DNA of 14,434 nucleotides from JABMMZ01 sp044373665 (GTDB lineage: Bacteria > Bacteroidota > Bacteroidia > NS11-12g > UBA955), in contig JBIPNH010000055.1 in the NCBI GenBank assembly GCA_044373665.1, forward strand, positions 1-14,434, written 5' to 3'. Below the pieces are notes generated by a model. It ran no database searches. It saw only the letters and a program-made list of their open reading frames with translations, and was not told the DNA's origin. Position 1 is the first letter of the stretch. Each line of letters starts with the position of its first letter. Position numbers and translations under genes: made by a program. Of this stretch, positions 1-7,799 are shown in pieces.

Positions 1-126
1 ATACAAAGGATATGAAACCAGAACAGGAACAAGAACTCTATTGGATTTAATTGACAAAGGTTCATTGATTAAAACTTGTTGTGATACAGGCAACTGTAAA
101 TAGCCTAGTATATTTCCTATTGAATC
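1..126 (-). pseudogene. In-frame continuation of the sigma-linked membrane protein beyond its stop codon
   Basis: Read on the minus strand in the same frame as the gene ending at 127, these 42 codons contain no stop and run off the window. They begin DSIGNILGYLQLPV and continue with alternating hydrophobic stretches (VLINEPLSIKS, then RVLVPVLVSYPLY). This looks like the next strands of the outer-membrane barrel-like domain that the upstream gene has just begun. I infer that it is the severed 3' part of one original gene, separated by the TAA at 127-129; a single base change to TAT or TAC would give Tyr and rejoin them. Whether the stop is real or a sequencing error cannot be told from one sequence. 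The opposite strand is also open from 2 to 103, but that reading looks like an antisense shadow. Confidence 0.7.
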
Positions 127-1173
127 TTAAACAGTAATTTCTTTATGTAAATATTGGAATGTCGTATTTTTGGTAAACGAAGAGTAGTTTAACCCTGTTG
201 AAATCATTAGTTTTGACTTTATTGTAACATCTATGGTATAAGCCCTTGAAATGCCATTGTGATTTCCCAACAATTGATTGATAATTTGTCCATTAAAATC
301 TTTGTGGATTTTCGACTCATTAATATTTATATCATTAACTACCATTTGGTTATAACCACTTTCAATCCCAAACTGAAAAATAGATTTCTTTAATTTAGGT
401 TTGGATGGTTTATGTTGATTTACTTTTTCTAAACTTTCATAAGCATGTTGGAAAGGGTGAAATCCAGCTAAAGACAAAGCACTTAATTTAAAATCATTAC
501 TATCAATTTCATTAAATACTTCATTCATTAATTGTTCTCTTAATCTCTTTTTCATTTTATCTTTCTCAAAATTTGATAAATTGGAATAATACTGATTTCG
601 AGAGTTGAGGAATGATTGGAAATAATTGTTATTATTCGTCGTGTTTTTACTATTCGAAGTCTTGTCATCCACAACTGAGTATTTATTTTCTGTTTCGTTT
701 GATTTTGTAATGATTGTTGACTTGTTTAATCGATTCTTACCTGTTTTAATCTCATTTTTCAAAACAATTGTATTGTTCTTTTCACCTACCCAATCATTAT
801 ACTTTTTAACCATTAAATAACCCATAGAAATCGTTAAAAGCAAAAGAAACATTCCCAACAACGACTTTCTTTTGGAAAAAAACCCTTTGTTTATCGGTGG
901 AATTAACAAGCGATTTTCAGACGGATTCTCTTCAAAATCCAATAACTTTTCTTTAAGCCCAAAATCAATAATATTGTTTTTTTCGACAATTTCATTCCAC
1001 ATATTGGGAGGTAATTCAACTTCATTAGAAGAGAGTTGAACATAAAGAAACTGATCCAAAGGCTCTTTAGAAATCACATCATATAGCGCATCAAATTGCA
1101 AATCAGGCTCGTGAGTATAGCCACTCAATTGAGTTTTAAAAAAACCATCAATATTTGAACTAGTCTCTTTCAA
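127..1173 (-). CDS. ECF-sigma-linked single-pass membrane protein (probable anti-sigma partner), apparently truncated
   Basis: The protein has 348 residues. Residues 1-100 are hydrophilic and probably cytoplasmic, residues about 105-122 form one membrane segment (LLGMFLLLLTISMGYLMV), a Lys/Asn/Ser-rich region follows to about 200, a charged helix spans about 203-225, and from about 265 comes a beta-rich segment (FQFGIESGYN, then MISTGLNYSSF) like the start of a Bacteroidota outer-membrane barrel domain. The start is TTG at 1171-1173: an in-frame stop lies four codons upstream (1183-1185) and the first ATG would be codon 58. It overlaps the sigma gene by 14 nt, so the two are probably translationally coupled. 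That position suggests it restrains the sigma factor, but no classical anti-sigma motif is visible. The TAA at 127-129 falls inside the barrel-like domain, and the frame stays open beyond it, so the gene is probably broken. Confidence 0.75.
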   Translation of the reverse strand: MKETSSNIDGFFKTQLSGYTHEPDLQFDALYDVISKEPLDQFLYVQLSSNEVELPPNMWNEIVEKNNIIDFGLKEKLLDFEENPSENRLLIPPINKGFFSKRKSLLGMFLLLLTISMGYLMVKKYNDWVGEKNNTIVLKNEIKTGKNRLNKSTIITKSNETENKYSVVDDKTSNSKNTTNNNNYFQSFLNSRNQYYSNLSNFEKDKMKKRLREQLMNEVFNEIDSNDFKLSALSLAGFHPFQHAYESLEKVNQHKPSKPKLKKSIFQFGIESGYNQMVVNDININESKIHKDFNGQIINQLLGNHNGISRAYTIDVTIKSKLMISTGLNYSSFTKNTTFQYLHKEITV

Positions 1174-1729
1174 TCGTACTTTTTAGTTTTAATTTTAGCT
1201 TTTCTGACAACAACTGACGAGCTCTAGATAATTGTGAACGTGAGGATGATTCGGTAACCCCAATTACTTTTGAAATTTCAGCGTGAGACATATTATCAAT
1301 TGCATACATATTGATTACCAATCTATATTTATCGGGCAATTCTTGAATCATTAATAAGGCATCCTCTTTGGAAATATGATTCAACCAGTGCATTTTTTCA
1401 TCTTCATTTACATTAATGTCCTCATGATTGTCGTGATTATCCGACAATGAATCCTCCTTATGTTTGTAATATTTTTTTAAATAATTGATTGAATTACTCA
1501 CAAAGACTTGATACATCCAAGAAGACAAGTTAGCCTGAAACTTAAAGGTATGTAACATGTTATAAACCCTTATAAAACCTTCTTGTAACATGTCATTTGC
1601 CAAATCCTTGTCTGAAGCATATCTCAAGCAAATGCCATACATTTTTGGGGCATATTTCTTGTATAAAAGCTCTTGATAAAACTTATTATTACTAAGGCAA
1701 CCGTTAACTATCTCTTGATCTGAGTACAA
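1160..1729 (-). CDS. RNA polymerase ECF-type sigma-70 factor
   Basis: A 189-residue sigma factor, the usual length for the extracytoplasmic-function group. Region 2 covers about residues 15-88 (YKKYAPKMYGICLRYASD, then MLQEGFIRVYNML and the SSWMYQVFVSNSINYLKK stretch), which binds core polymerase and the -10 element. A His/Asp/Asn-rich acidic linker (about 92-112) leads to region 4 at about 122-176, whose helix-turn-helix includes MSHAEISKVIGVTESSSRSQ and binds the -35 element. The only sensible start is TTG at 1727-1729: the first ATG is codon 30, inside region 2. The frame is open upstream to the stop codon of the TPR gene at 1775-1777 without an ATG, so a rare ATT start at 1748-1750 is a weaker alternative. 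It overlaps the downstream membrane-protein gene, its likely regulator, by 14 nt. The target genes are not visible here. Confidence 0.92.
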   Translation of the reverse strand: MYSDQEIVNGCLSNNKFYQELLYKKYAPKMYGICLRYASDKDLANDMLQEGFIRVYNMLHTFKFQANLSSWMYQVFVSNSINYLKKYYKHKEDSLSDNHDNHEDINVNEDEKMHWLNHISKEDALLMIQELPDKYRLVINMYAIDNMSHAEISKVIGVTESSSRSQLSRARQLLSEKLKLKLKSTIERD

Positions 1730-1774
1730 ACTTATATTCTTTAAGACAATGAAAGAATAAAACGCTGCAAATTT

Positions 1775-3607
1775 TTAATCCCAATAATTGTCTATTTTCT
1801 CGTTTTTAATATCTCCCCTCAAATAACGGAACCTCAACCTAGCTTCATTGATATAGATAGAACCAGTATAGTTCATTATTAAAAACTCATACATTTGCTT
1901 TGCTTTTGCTGTATCTTGTAGTTTAAACTCATACAGTTTTGCTAAATTTATAAGCGCATTGTCTGACAATATATCTGTGCTAAAATCTTTAATTAAAGTT
2001 GAGTAAATAGCTTCTGCTTCTTTATAATAACCCGTTTTTTCTTTAATTAAACCCTTTAAAAAAAGTATTTCATCGGCCAAGGTGTGATTAGGAAAAACTA
2101 TTGATATTTCATCTAGTTGCTGTAATGCATTGGTATATTTGTTTTGGAACATCAATAATTCAGCATTTGAATATAATTTCATTGCTTCGTCTGTACTATC
2201 CAAACCGACATTGTCTTGAATTATCAACCACAAACGCATGGCATTATTACTTATCAATTGGGTCGTTGCCTCTTTTAATACATCAAGCTGAACTTGCGCC
2301 CATTCAAACTCTCCTCTGAAATAACAAAGTCGTGCATATCTGAATTTCGCCTCCTGACCTAATACATCATTTTGAAAAGCTTTCTCAACTTGCTTATACA
2401 TCAAATCGGCCTCCCAAGTATCTCCTGACATCAAATAAGCATCTCCCAAACCTAGTTTACTTTCTGAAAGCAAACGTGTATTAACGCCAGGTAAAACCAA
2501 AACCTGCTTTAAATAATCTATCCCTTTACTTAAATCATGTAAATGATAAATATACAATTCCGCTAAATCTTTCATTTGTTGGGCTGTATGCCAATTTTTA
2601 CCATTCAAGTTGATGTACTCTATAAATTCATTTTCTAGAATTAACAATCTCTCTTTTTCAACAATTTGTTCCTGTTTTAATTGCAACATCCCACAATAAA
2701 GAATTCCTTGTTGGGCTTGTGAAAAATAACGTTTTTCTTTACCCAAAGTCTTAATGTAAGTATAGCAATTAATGGCCTCGGTGTATATTTCATTTTGCAT
2801 GAGTACACTTGCCAAATTCATGACCCACAATCCTTCCTCTTTTAGTCTTTTGTCAACCGCTTTACTTTGAATAAATGCACCATTCCAATCTTTCTTTTGA
2901 ATGTAAGCCCAAATTAATACATCATTTAAAGTCAACAAATTGGGAGTTTTTTGTAAATCCGTCATCACAACCTGAATGAGAATATCATAATCTACCTCAT
3001 TTTTGAAAGCAATTGCAAATTTGTTTTTTACCTCTTGTAAAATAAACTCATTGTCAGAAAGTAGTGAAACCAATTCAACTGAAGCTTCTTTTAAAGCCCC
3101 TTTATAAAAATACAACTCACTTAATTCAAACACATAAAGTTGACCTTGATTCAATTGTTTCCTTGCCTTTAGATAAACTTGGATGGCGGCATCAAAAAAC
3201 TTTCTTTTGATTAGACCATTTGCGATATTGTCTGTTATTTCAATAGAATTGAATTTGACATTTAAAAGATCATTAAGCACTTTATCTTTTTCTGCAGAGT
3301 TATTTTGAAGTTGATACAAATAAGCTTTGTCAACTTGGTAAGAATAATTAAACGGATATTTCTTGAACCTCTTGTCTACCAATTTTTCTGCACTTTTAAA
3401 ATCTTTTAAAGCCACATAACATTGCATTAAATTCTCATAATAATACATTGATTCAGACTGTTTTCTCAACAAATCTTCATAGATATCTGCCGCCTTATCA
3501 TATTGTTTTTCAGAAAAATACTGAGCCGCCAATTTTTCATCCTCATTGTTTTGCGAAAACAAAGGCATCAAAAAAACAAGACTAATAAACAGAAGACTAA
3601 TTCGCAT
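1775..3607 (-). CDS. Secreted tetratricopeptide-repeat protein
   Basis: A 610-residue protein with a Sec signal peptide (MRISLLFISLVFLMPLFSQ, cleavage near residue 19), so it acts in the periplasm or at the envelope. The rest is helical TPR-like repeats. Clear units include residues about 30-60 (LAAQYFSEKQYDKAADIYEDL), the SAEKLVDKRFKKYP unit, SVLMQNEIYTEAINCYTYIK near the middle, LGLGDAYLMSGDTWEADLMY, and three C-terminal units ending with the LINLAKLYEFKLQDTAKAKQ region. The C-terminal third resembles the TPR arrays of BamD/YbgF-type envelope proteins, a similarity of fold only. TPR arrays bind other proteins; no catalytic motif is seen and the partner is unknown. The start is ATG, 48 nt after the RsmB-like gene, with a candidate promoter directly in front. 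The sigma gene follows after 45 nt. Confidence 0.88.
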   Translation of the reverse strand: MRISLLFISLVFLMPLFSQNNEDEKLAAQYFSEKQYDKAADIYEDLLRKQSESMYYYENLMQCYVALKDFKSAEKLVDKRFKKYPFNYSYQVDKAYLYQLQNNSAEKDKVLNDLLNVKFNSIEITDNIANGLIKRKFFDAAIQVYLKARKQLNQGQLYVFELSELYFYKGALKEASVELVSLLSDNEFILQEVKNKFAIAFKNEVDYDILIQVVMTDLQKTPNLLTLNDVLIWAYIQKKDWNGAFIQSKAVDKRLKEEGLWVMNLASVLMQNEIYTEAINCYTYIKTLGKEKRYFSQAQQGILYCGMLQLKQEQIVEKERLLILENEFIEYINLNGKNWHTAQQMKDLAELYIYHLHDLSKGIDYLKQVLVLPGVNTRLLSESKLGLGDAYLMSGDTWEADLMYKQVEKAFQNDVLGQEAKFRYARLCYFRGEFEWAQVQLDVLKEATTQLISNNAMRLWLIIQDNVGLDSTDEAMKLYSNAELLMFQNKYTNALQQLDEISIVFPNHTLADEILFLKGLIKEKTGYYKEAEAIYSTLIKDFSTDILSDNALINLAKLYEFKLQDTAKAKQMYEFLIMNYTGSIYINEARLRFRYLRGDIKNEKIDNYWD

Positions 3608-3612
3608 CCTTA

Positions 3613-3644
3613 CAAATTTAGTGAATAATAAATATTTTTTGAAA
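3613..3644 (-). promoter_or_regulatory. Candidate Bacteroidota-type promoter of the TPR gene
   Basis: On the minus strand TAAATTTG (3613-3620) fits the -7 consensus TAnnTTTG exactly. A TTTC (3641-3644) lies 20 nt upstream where TTTG or TTG would be expected, so the -33 box is imperfect. The -7 box ends only 5 nt before the ATG, so the transcript would be leaderless or nearly so. It lies in the 48-nt gap after the RsmB-like gene and could start a unit of TPR protein, sigma factor and membrane protein. Confidence 0.4.
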
Positions 3645-3655
3645 CTTTATGTCAA

Positions 3656-4714
3656 CTAATTCTTTACAAATTGCGCCATAAATAAATAGTCTGAGGCATG
3701 GGCAGTATTGTAATAAGCTTGTTGTGAGATTAATGTAAGTCCAATTTCTTTTTCAAAGTATGCAACATTGTCCTCATTTTCTGACTTAAACACTGAACAA
3801 GTTATATAATAAAACACACCCTTTGGTTTGAGTTGATGTAAGGCATTTTGCACAATTTGTCTTTGTTTATTGGCATACATCAAAGGTGTATTTAAACTAA
3901 ACGATTGCAGCGATTCCGGATGACGTCCCCATGTCCCACTTCCTGAACATGGTACATCTGCAATCAACACATCTACCATGTGGTTTACGTGACTTTTTTC
4001 ATTTAAATCGATAAGTTCAATATGCGGTATCGTTAAACGTAATTGCGAAAAACGAGCTCTTAGATTTTCTAATATAGAAACTCTAACATCAGAACAAATC
4101 AATGATATTTTAGGAAACTTTTGAGTCAATAATAATGCTTTACCTCCAGCTCCCGAACAACAGTCCCATACTCTTTGATTGTCCTTTATTTCAATGGAGT
4201 TTACCACCATTTGTGAGGCTAAATCCATAATCCAAACCCAACCCTTTTCAACTAACTCATTGCATTTTGCATCTGCAGGTAATTTTAAAGTGTGAGTATC
4301 AATTGCTTCGAATTCAATCTCTTTAAGCTGCAACCAATTTAATACATTTTCTTTTTTACCCTCTCTAACGACTACAAATACTGGACTTTGTTTCGACAAA
4401 TGTTGTATCCAACTCTCAAAATCAACTGAAGGTGAAATTAATTCACGGTATGGAAAAATAGATTCTGCTTCAATATCGTTCGATTCGTTATTCACGATTA
4501 ATTCAATACAAGCTTCAATAGATTGTTGCTTTACTGCGAATCCTAATCTAAAATACTGGTAACAATAATGTTTGTATGTTTTACGGTCACGACTTCCCCA
4601 CTGACTGTGCTGTTTACATTGCTTATGAAAGTAAACATGAAAAGGTTCTTGATAGTTATAACCTTCTAGTAATTGTGTAATTACGATTTTCTGAAAAGGT
4701 TTTAATAACGCCAA
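3656..4714 (-). CDS. RsmB/NOL1-NOP2-Sun family rRNA (cytosine-C5) methyltransferase
   Basis: A 352-residue SAM-dependent enzyme that should methylate C5 of a cytosine in ribosomal RNA. The SAM-binding motif I is DCCSGAGGKALLL (184-196). Motif IV DVPCSGSG (253-260, Cys256) and motif VI TCSVFKSENE (305-314, Cys306) carry the two cysteines typical of this family, the second being the expected nucleophile. DLASQMVV (164-171) matches the stretch ahead of motif I in relatives. The N-terminal WGSRDRKTYKHYCYQYFRLG is the usual helical RNA-binding region. At 352 residues it is shorter than E. coli RsmB (429), so the exact target base is uncertain and I give no symbol. The start must be TTG at 4712-4714: there is no upstream ATG before the in-frame stop at 4754-4756, and the first internal ATG is codon 163. 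It overlaps the preceding gene by 13 nt. Confidence 0.9.
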   Translation of the reverse strand: MALLKPFQKIVITQLLEGYNYQEPFHVYFHKQCKQHSQWGSRDRKTYKHYCYQYFRLGFAVKQQSIEACIELIVNNESNDIEAESIFPYRELISPSVDFESWIQHLSKQSPVFVVVREGKKENVLNWLQLKEIEFEAIDTHTLKLPADAKCNELVEKGWVWIMDLASQMVVNSIEIKDNQRVWDCCSGAGGKALLLTQKFPKISLICSDVRVSILENLRARFSQLRLTIPHIELIDLNEKSHVNHMVDVLIADVPCSGSGTWGRHPESLQSFSLNTPLMYANKQRQIVQNALHQLKPKGVFYYITCSVFKSENEDNVAYFEKEIGLTLISQQAYYNTAHASDYLFMAQFVKN

Positions 4715-5826
4715 TATGCTTTGTAAAATTGGTAATCTTTGTAATAAAATAAGTTAGTTCCTGAATTCTCAATTAAGTTCCCTCTTTTTACAAATTTGAA
4801 AGAAGTATGGGTATAATTGAAAGAACGTCCTAAAATATGGTTGTAGAAATTAACATCAAATGCTCCTAGTGACATGGCAATGAACAAAAATTGGTCATAA
4901 CCGATGAAAGTATATCGACTTGGGTCACCTCCATAGTTTTCGCGATAATTAAGTCTGAATTGCTTGTAAATAGTATCATTCATAGGCACAGAGTATGTGT
5001 CGTAAAAATAAACACCATTAAACACATTGTAATCTACACGGTCTATGTCGAGCCAATCAGCAGGGCCAGCAACAACCCATTTTGAATTACCGTTTTTGCT
5101 AATTGCATTGGAACAAGTTCTTGCACTTTTGCCGGTATAAAAAATCAATAAAGAGTCTTTTTTATTCCAAACAGATTCAATAGTATTAACTTTACCATCA
5201 ACAACAGTACAGGTTTTGGATTTGTTGGCCAATTCGTATCCTTTTTTAAAATTCCTTGATGCAACACCCTTTATAGTTAATGCCAATTCATCGTAAACAA
5301 CAACTTGATAATTTTTAAATGCTTGTGCCGCATGCTGACCAGTGTACATGTATTGCAAACTGTCTAAGGAAACAAAGTTAATCAAGGGAAATTCTCCTCC
5401 ATTTTTTTTAGGATAATAGCGCAAAGGAGAAATTAAAGGAATTTTATAGACCGAACAGAATTTCTCAACTTCAACAAACTCATTGTCAAAAACGGGACCT
5501 ATTATTAAGTCTAAATTTTGAAAATTAGGATTAGATAAAAGTCGAATAACTTCCAAACTATCCCCTTTCGTATCTACAACTTCAATTTCCAGTTTGAGTT
5601 GGTATTTTTTTAGTTCCTCAATAGCTATTTCAACCCCTTCATAATAATCTAGCATCTTTTCTCTAACCCTTCCTTTGTCAGGAGCGTTAACACAAAAAGG
5701 GAGCATTATCAATACTTTGTATGATTTTTGGAAAGGTTTATCATCTTTTAAAACCAAATTAGTATTGGCTTGTAAAGATAAACTCAATATAAAAACAAAG
5801 ATTGATAAATATACTTTTATTCCCAT
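4702..5826 (-). CDS. Secreted type-1 periplasmic-binding-fold protein
   Basis: A 374-residue protein with a Sec signal peptide (MGIKVYLSIFVFILSLSLQA) and no lipobox cysteine, so it is predicted to be periplasmic. The mature part looks like the two-lobed type-1 binding fold of branched-chain amino-acid receptors: KVLIMLPF as the first strand, YYEGVEIAIEELKK as the first helix, LDLIIGPVFDNEFVEV as the GP-loop strand and helix, VYKIPLISPL as the next, then a second lobe with LLIFYTGKS and the KWVVAGPADW strand, and FIGYDQFLFIAMSLGAF as the late helix. No ABC permease or ATPase genes are near, so transport is not supported; such stand-alone proteins may instead sense ligands or act in envelope assembly. 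It overlaps the end of guaA by 10 nt. In related bacteria I recall a PBP1/LysM protein next to guaA; no LysM domain is seen here. Confidence 0.8.
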   Translation of the reverse strand: MGIKVYLSIFVFILSLSLQANTNLVLKDDKPFQKSYKVLIMLPFCVNAPDKGRVREKMLDYYEGVEIAIEELKKYQLKLEIEVVDTKGDSLEVIRLLSNPNFQNLDLIIGPVFDNEFVEVEKFCSVYKIPLISPLRYYPKKNGGEFPLINFVSLDSLQYMYTGQHAAQAFKNYQVVVYDELALTIKGVASRNFKKGYELANKSKTCTVVDGKVNTIESVWNKKDSLLIFYTGKSARTCSNAISKNGNSKWVVAGPADWLDIDRVDYNVFNGVYFYDTYSVPMNDTIYKQFRLNYRENYGGDPSRYTFIGYDQFLFIAMSLGAFDVNFYNHILGRSFNYTHTSFKFVKRGNLIENSGTNLFYYKDYQFYKAYWRY

Positions 5827-7343
5827 TCGATTGTTGCAGGTGGTTTTGAACTAATATCATAGACTACTCTATTAATCCCTTTTACACGATTAATTATTTT
5901 ATTACTAATTTCTGCTAATATTTCATAAGGAATGTGAACCCAATCCGCAGTCATTCCGTCAACAGAAGTTACCGCTCTTAAACATATTACATTCTCGTAA
6001 GTTCTTTCATCTCCCATTACTCCAACACTTCTAACTGGTAAGAAAATGGCACCAGCTTGCCATATTTTATCATACCATCCTTTTTCTTTAAGAGTATTGA
6101 TAAATATTGCATCTGATTGCTGTAGGATACTTACTTTTTGAGGTGTAATATCGTCGATAATACGAATCGCCAATCCTGGCCCTGGGAATGGATGTCTAGC
6201 TAAAATATTGGCAGGAACACCTAATGCTGCTCCTACATTTCTAACTTCATCTTTAAATAAAGACCTTAAAGGTTCTACGATTTTTAAATGCATTTTTTCT
6301 GGCAATCCTCCCACATTATGGTGCGACTTAATTGTGGCCGAAGGTCCTTTTACAGAAACCGATTCAATAACATCTGGATAGATTGTTCCTTGACCCAACC
6401 ACTTAGCGCCTTCAATAGTGTGAGATACTCGCTCAAATACATCAACAAATACTTTGCCAATTGCTTTTCTCTTAGCTTCTGGCTCACTGATATTGTTTAG
6501 TGCACCATAAAATTCGTCTGTTGCATCAACACCAGTTACATTCAATTCCATTTGTTTATATGATTCTAAAACTTCGTGAAATTCATTCAATCTTAATAAA
6601 CCGTTGTCAATAAATATACAATGGAGGTTTTTACCAATAGCCTGATGTAACAAAGCTGCCGCAACACTGCTATCAACCCCTCCTGACAAACCTAAAATAA
6701 CTTTGTCATCCCCTAATTGTTCTTTTAATTTTTCTACAGTTTCATGAATGAAATTTTGTGGAGTCCAATCCTGCTCACAGCCACAAATATCAACTATAAA
6801 ATTCTTTATCAATTGTTTTCCTTCAGTTGAATGGGTTACTTCGGGATGAAACTGAATACAATAGGTTTCAGAATCAGTTAATCGGTAAGCCGCATTTTTG
6901 ATTGAATCTGTTTGTGCAATTAAAGTAGCATTACTAGGCAATTCCATAATAGTATCACCATGACTCATCCAAACTTGAGTTTCTTGACTTAAACCTTTTG
7001 TTAAAAGATTGTCACTATCCACTTTTAGCATTGCTCTGCCATATTCTCTGTGATCGCTTGCAGCTACTACTCCACCTAATTGTTGCGCTATGTATTGAGC
7101 TCCATAACAAACACCAAGAACAGGATATTTGCCAATAAATTGACTTAAATCAATTTGTGGTGCCTCTTTATCACGAACAGAAGCAGGACTTCCTGACAGA
7201 ATTATACCTTTTACTGAAGGTGAAATTTTACCGATGTGATTGTATGGATGTATTTCACAATAAACATTTAACTCCCTAACGCGTCTTGCTATTAATTGGG
7301 TGTATTGAGAACCAAAGTCTAAGATTACGATTTGCTCTTGCAT
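5817..7343 (-). CDS. guaA: GMP synthase (glutamine-hydrolysing)
   Basis: A 508-residue enzyme of the usual full length. It converts XMP, ATP and glutamine to GMP, the last step of guanine nucleotide synthesis, in the cytoplasm. Residues 1-190 are the class-I glutamine amidotransferase domain: nucleophile Cys79 in GVCYGAQ, and His166 and Glu168 in FHPEVTHS. The ATP-pyrophosphatase domain follows with the P-loop SGGVDSS (220-226). The C-terminal dimerisation domain contains HPFPGPGLAIRI and ends KPPATIEWE, the family's typical terminus. The start is ATG and the N-terminus QEQIVILDFGSQYTQLIARR is canonical. It is the first gene of the leftward run and overlaps the secreted binding-fold gene by 10 nt. 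No purine riboswitch is recognisable upstream. The identification is secure. Confidence 0.98.
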   Translation of the reverse strand: MQEQIVILDFGSQYTQLIARRVRELNVYCEIHPYNHIGKISPSVKGIILSGSPASVRDKEAPQIDLSQFIGKYPVLGVCYGAQYIAQQLGGVVAASDHREYGRAMLKVDSDNLLTKGLSQETQVWMSHGDTIMELPSNATLIAQTDSIKNAAYRLTDSETYCIQFHPEVTHSTEGKQLIKNFIVDICGCEQDWTPQNFIHETVEKLKEQLGDDKVILGLSGGVDSSVAAALLHQAIGKNLHCIFIDNGLLRLNEFHEVLESYKQMELNVTGVDATDEFYGALNNISEPEAKRKAIGKVFVDVFERVSHTIEGAKWLGQGTIYPDVIESVSVKGPSATIKSHHNVGGLPEKMHLKIVEPLRSLFKDEVRNVGAALGVPANILARHPFPGPGLAIRIIDDITPQKVSILQQSDAIFINTLKEKGWYDKIWQAGAIFLPVRSVGVMGDERTYENVICLRAVTSVDGMTADWVHIPYEILAEISNKIINRVKGINRVVYDISSKPPATIEWE

Positions 7344-7353
7344 TATTAAACCG

Positions 7354-7361
7354 CAAAAATA
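7354..7361 (-). promoter_or_regulatory. Candidate -7 box upstream of guaA
   Basis: On the minus strand TATTTTTG fits the Bacteroidota -7 consensus TAnnTTTG and ends 10 nt before the guaA ATG, giving a very short leader. No TTG is found at the expected 17-23 nt upstream, so only half of the promoter is supported. Confidence 0.35.
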
Positions 7362-7583
7362 AGGAATTTTTAGTGGATGATGTAGAAGAAATAAACCATT
7401 TTTTTAGTTTAAAAAGATACATTGCTATTGAACTACATTTTTAAATCTCCATTTACTCTGTTTTGATTCATCAATATTTTTAAAATAATAAAAAATTATC
7501 AACAAGGTATTTAATACTAAAGTCAAAATTGCTTTAATAAATTATTTACTAATTGTAAGATTTTAAAAAAATAAATTACTAAA

Positions 7584-7599
7584 GTACATCAATATGTAC
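7584..7599. repeat. Short palindrome GTACAT-CAAT-ATGTAC
   Basis: Two perfect 6-bp arms surround a 4-nt centre. There is no T-run, so it is not a terminator. Its size and its place in a divergent promoter region fit an operator for a dimeric regulator, but that is inference; short palindromes also arise by chance in A/T-rich DNA. Confidence 0.35.
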
Positions 7600-7754
7600 C
7601 ATTAACATAAACGCCAAAATAGTATAAACTGCAATTTAAATACAATAGGTAAAAAAGACTACTTACAAAAACAAATAATAGATATTTAACTAAATATGAG
7701 ATACTTAAATAAACAATTCGTCATAATTGATTTTTATTTTTAATACAAACACTT

Positions 7755-7762
7755 TAATTTTG
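7755..7762 (+). promoter_or_regulatory. Candidate -7 box of the small plus-strand gene
   Basis: TAATTTTG fits TAnnTTTG and lies 37 nt before the ATG at 7800. The nearest upstream TTG (7727-7729) is 25 nt away, slightly longer than the usual 17-23 nt, so this is a weak call. Confidence 0.3.
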
Positions 7763-7799
7763 AATGACAAAATACACAGATTATAGATAAACGATACAA

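Larger units (their letters stand above)
7344..7799. other. 456-nt A/T-rich divergent spacer between guaA and the plus-strand island
   Basis: No gene is visible: all frames are broken by frequent stops, and the longest ATG frame noticed (7697-7744) is 15 codons. It must carry the divergent promoters for guaA (minus) and the small plus-strand gene. It holds TACTAA three times at 7515-7520, 7547-7552 and 7577-7582, spaced 32 and 30 nt apart; the first and third are part of the nine-base repeat TACTAAAGT. Directly after the third comes the palindrome at 7584-7599. No tRNA, riboswitch or mobile-element end was recognised. Confidence 0.6.

Noticed and set aside
2..103. Plus-strand open frame at the left edge ending in CCDTGNCK, a possible partial gene
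   Set aside because: The minus-strand reading of the same bases continues the sigma-linked membrane protein in frame and looks far more protein-like, so this is taken as an antisense shadow.
7344..7500. Possible purine riboswitch upstream of guaA
   Set aside because: No conserved purine aptamer core or terminator stem is recognisable, and the candidate -7 box would leave a leader of only a few bases.
7697..7744. 15-codon ATG frame in the A/T-rich spacer
   Set aside because: Too short, with no motif or spacing to support translation.
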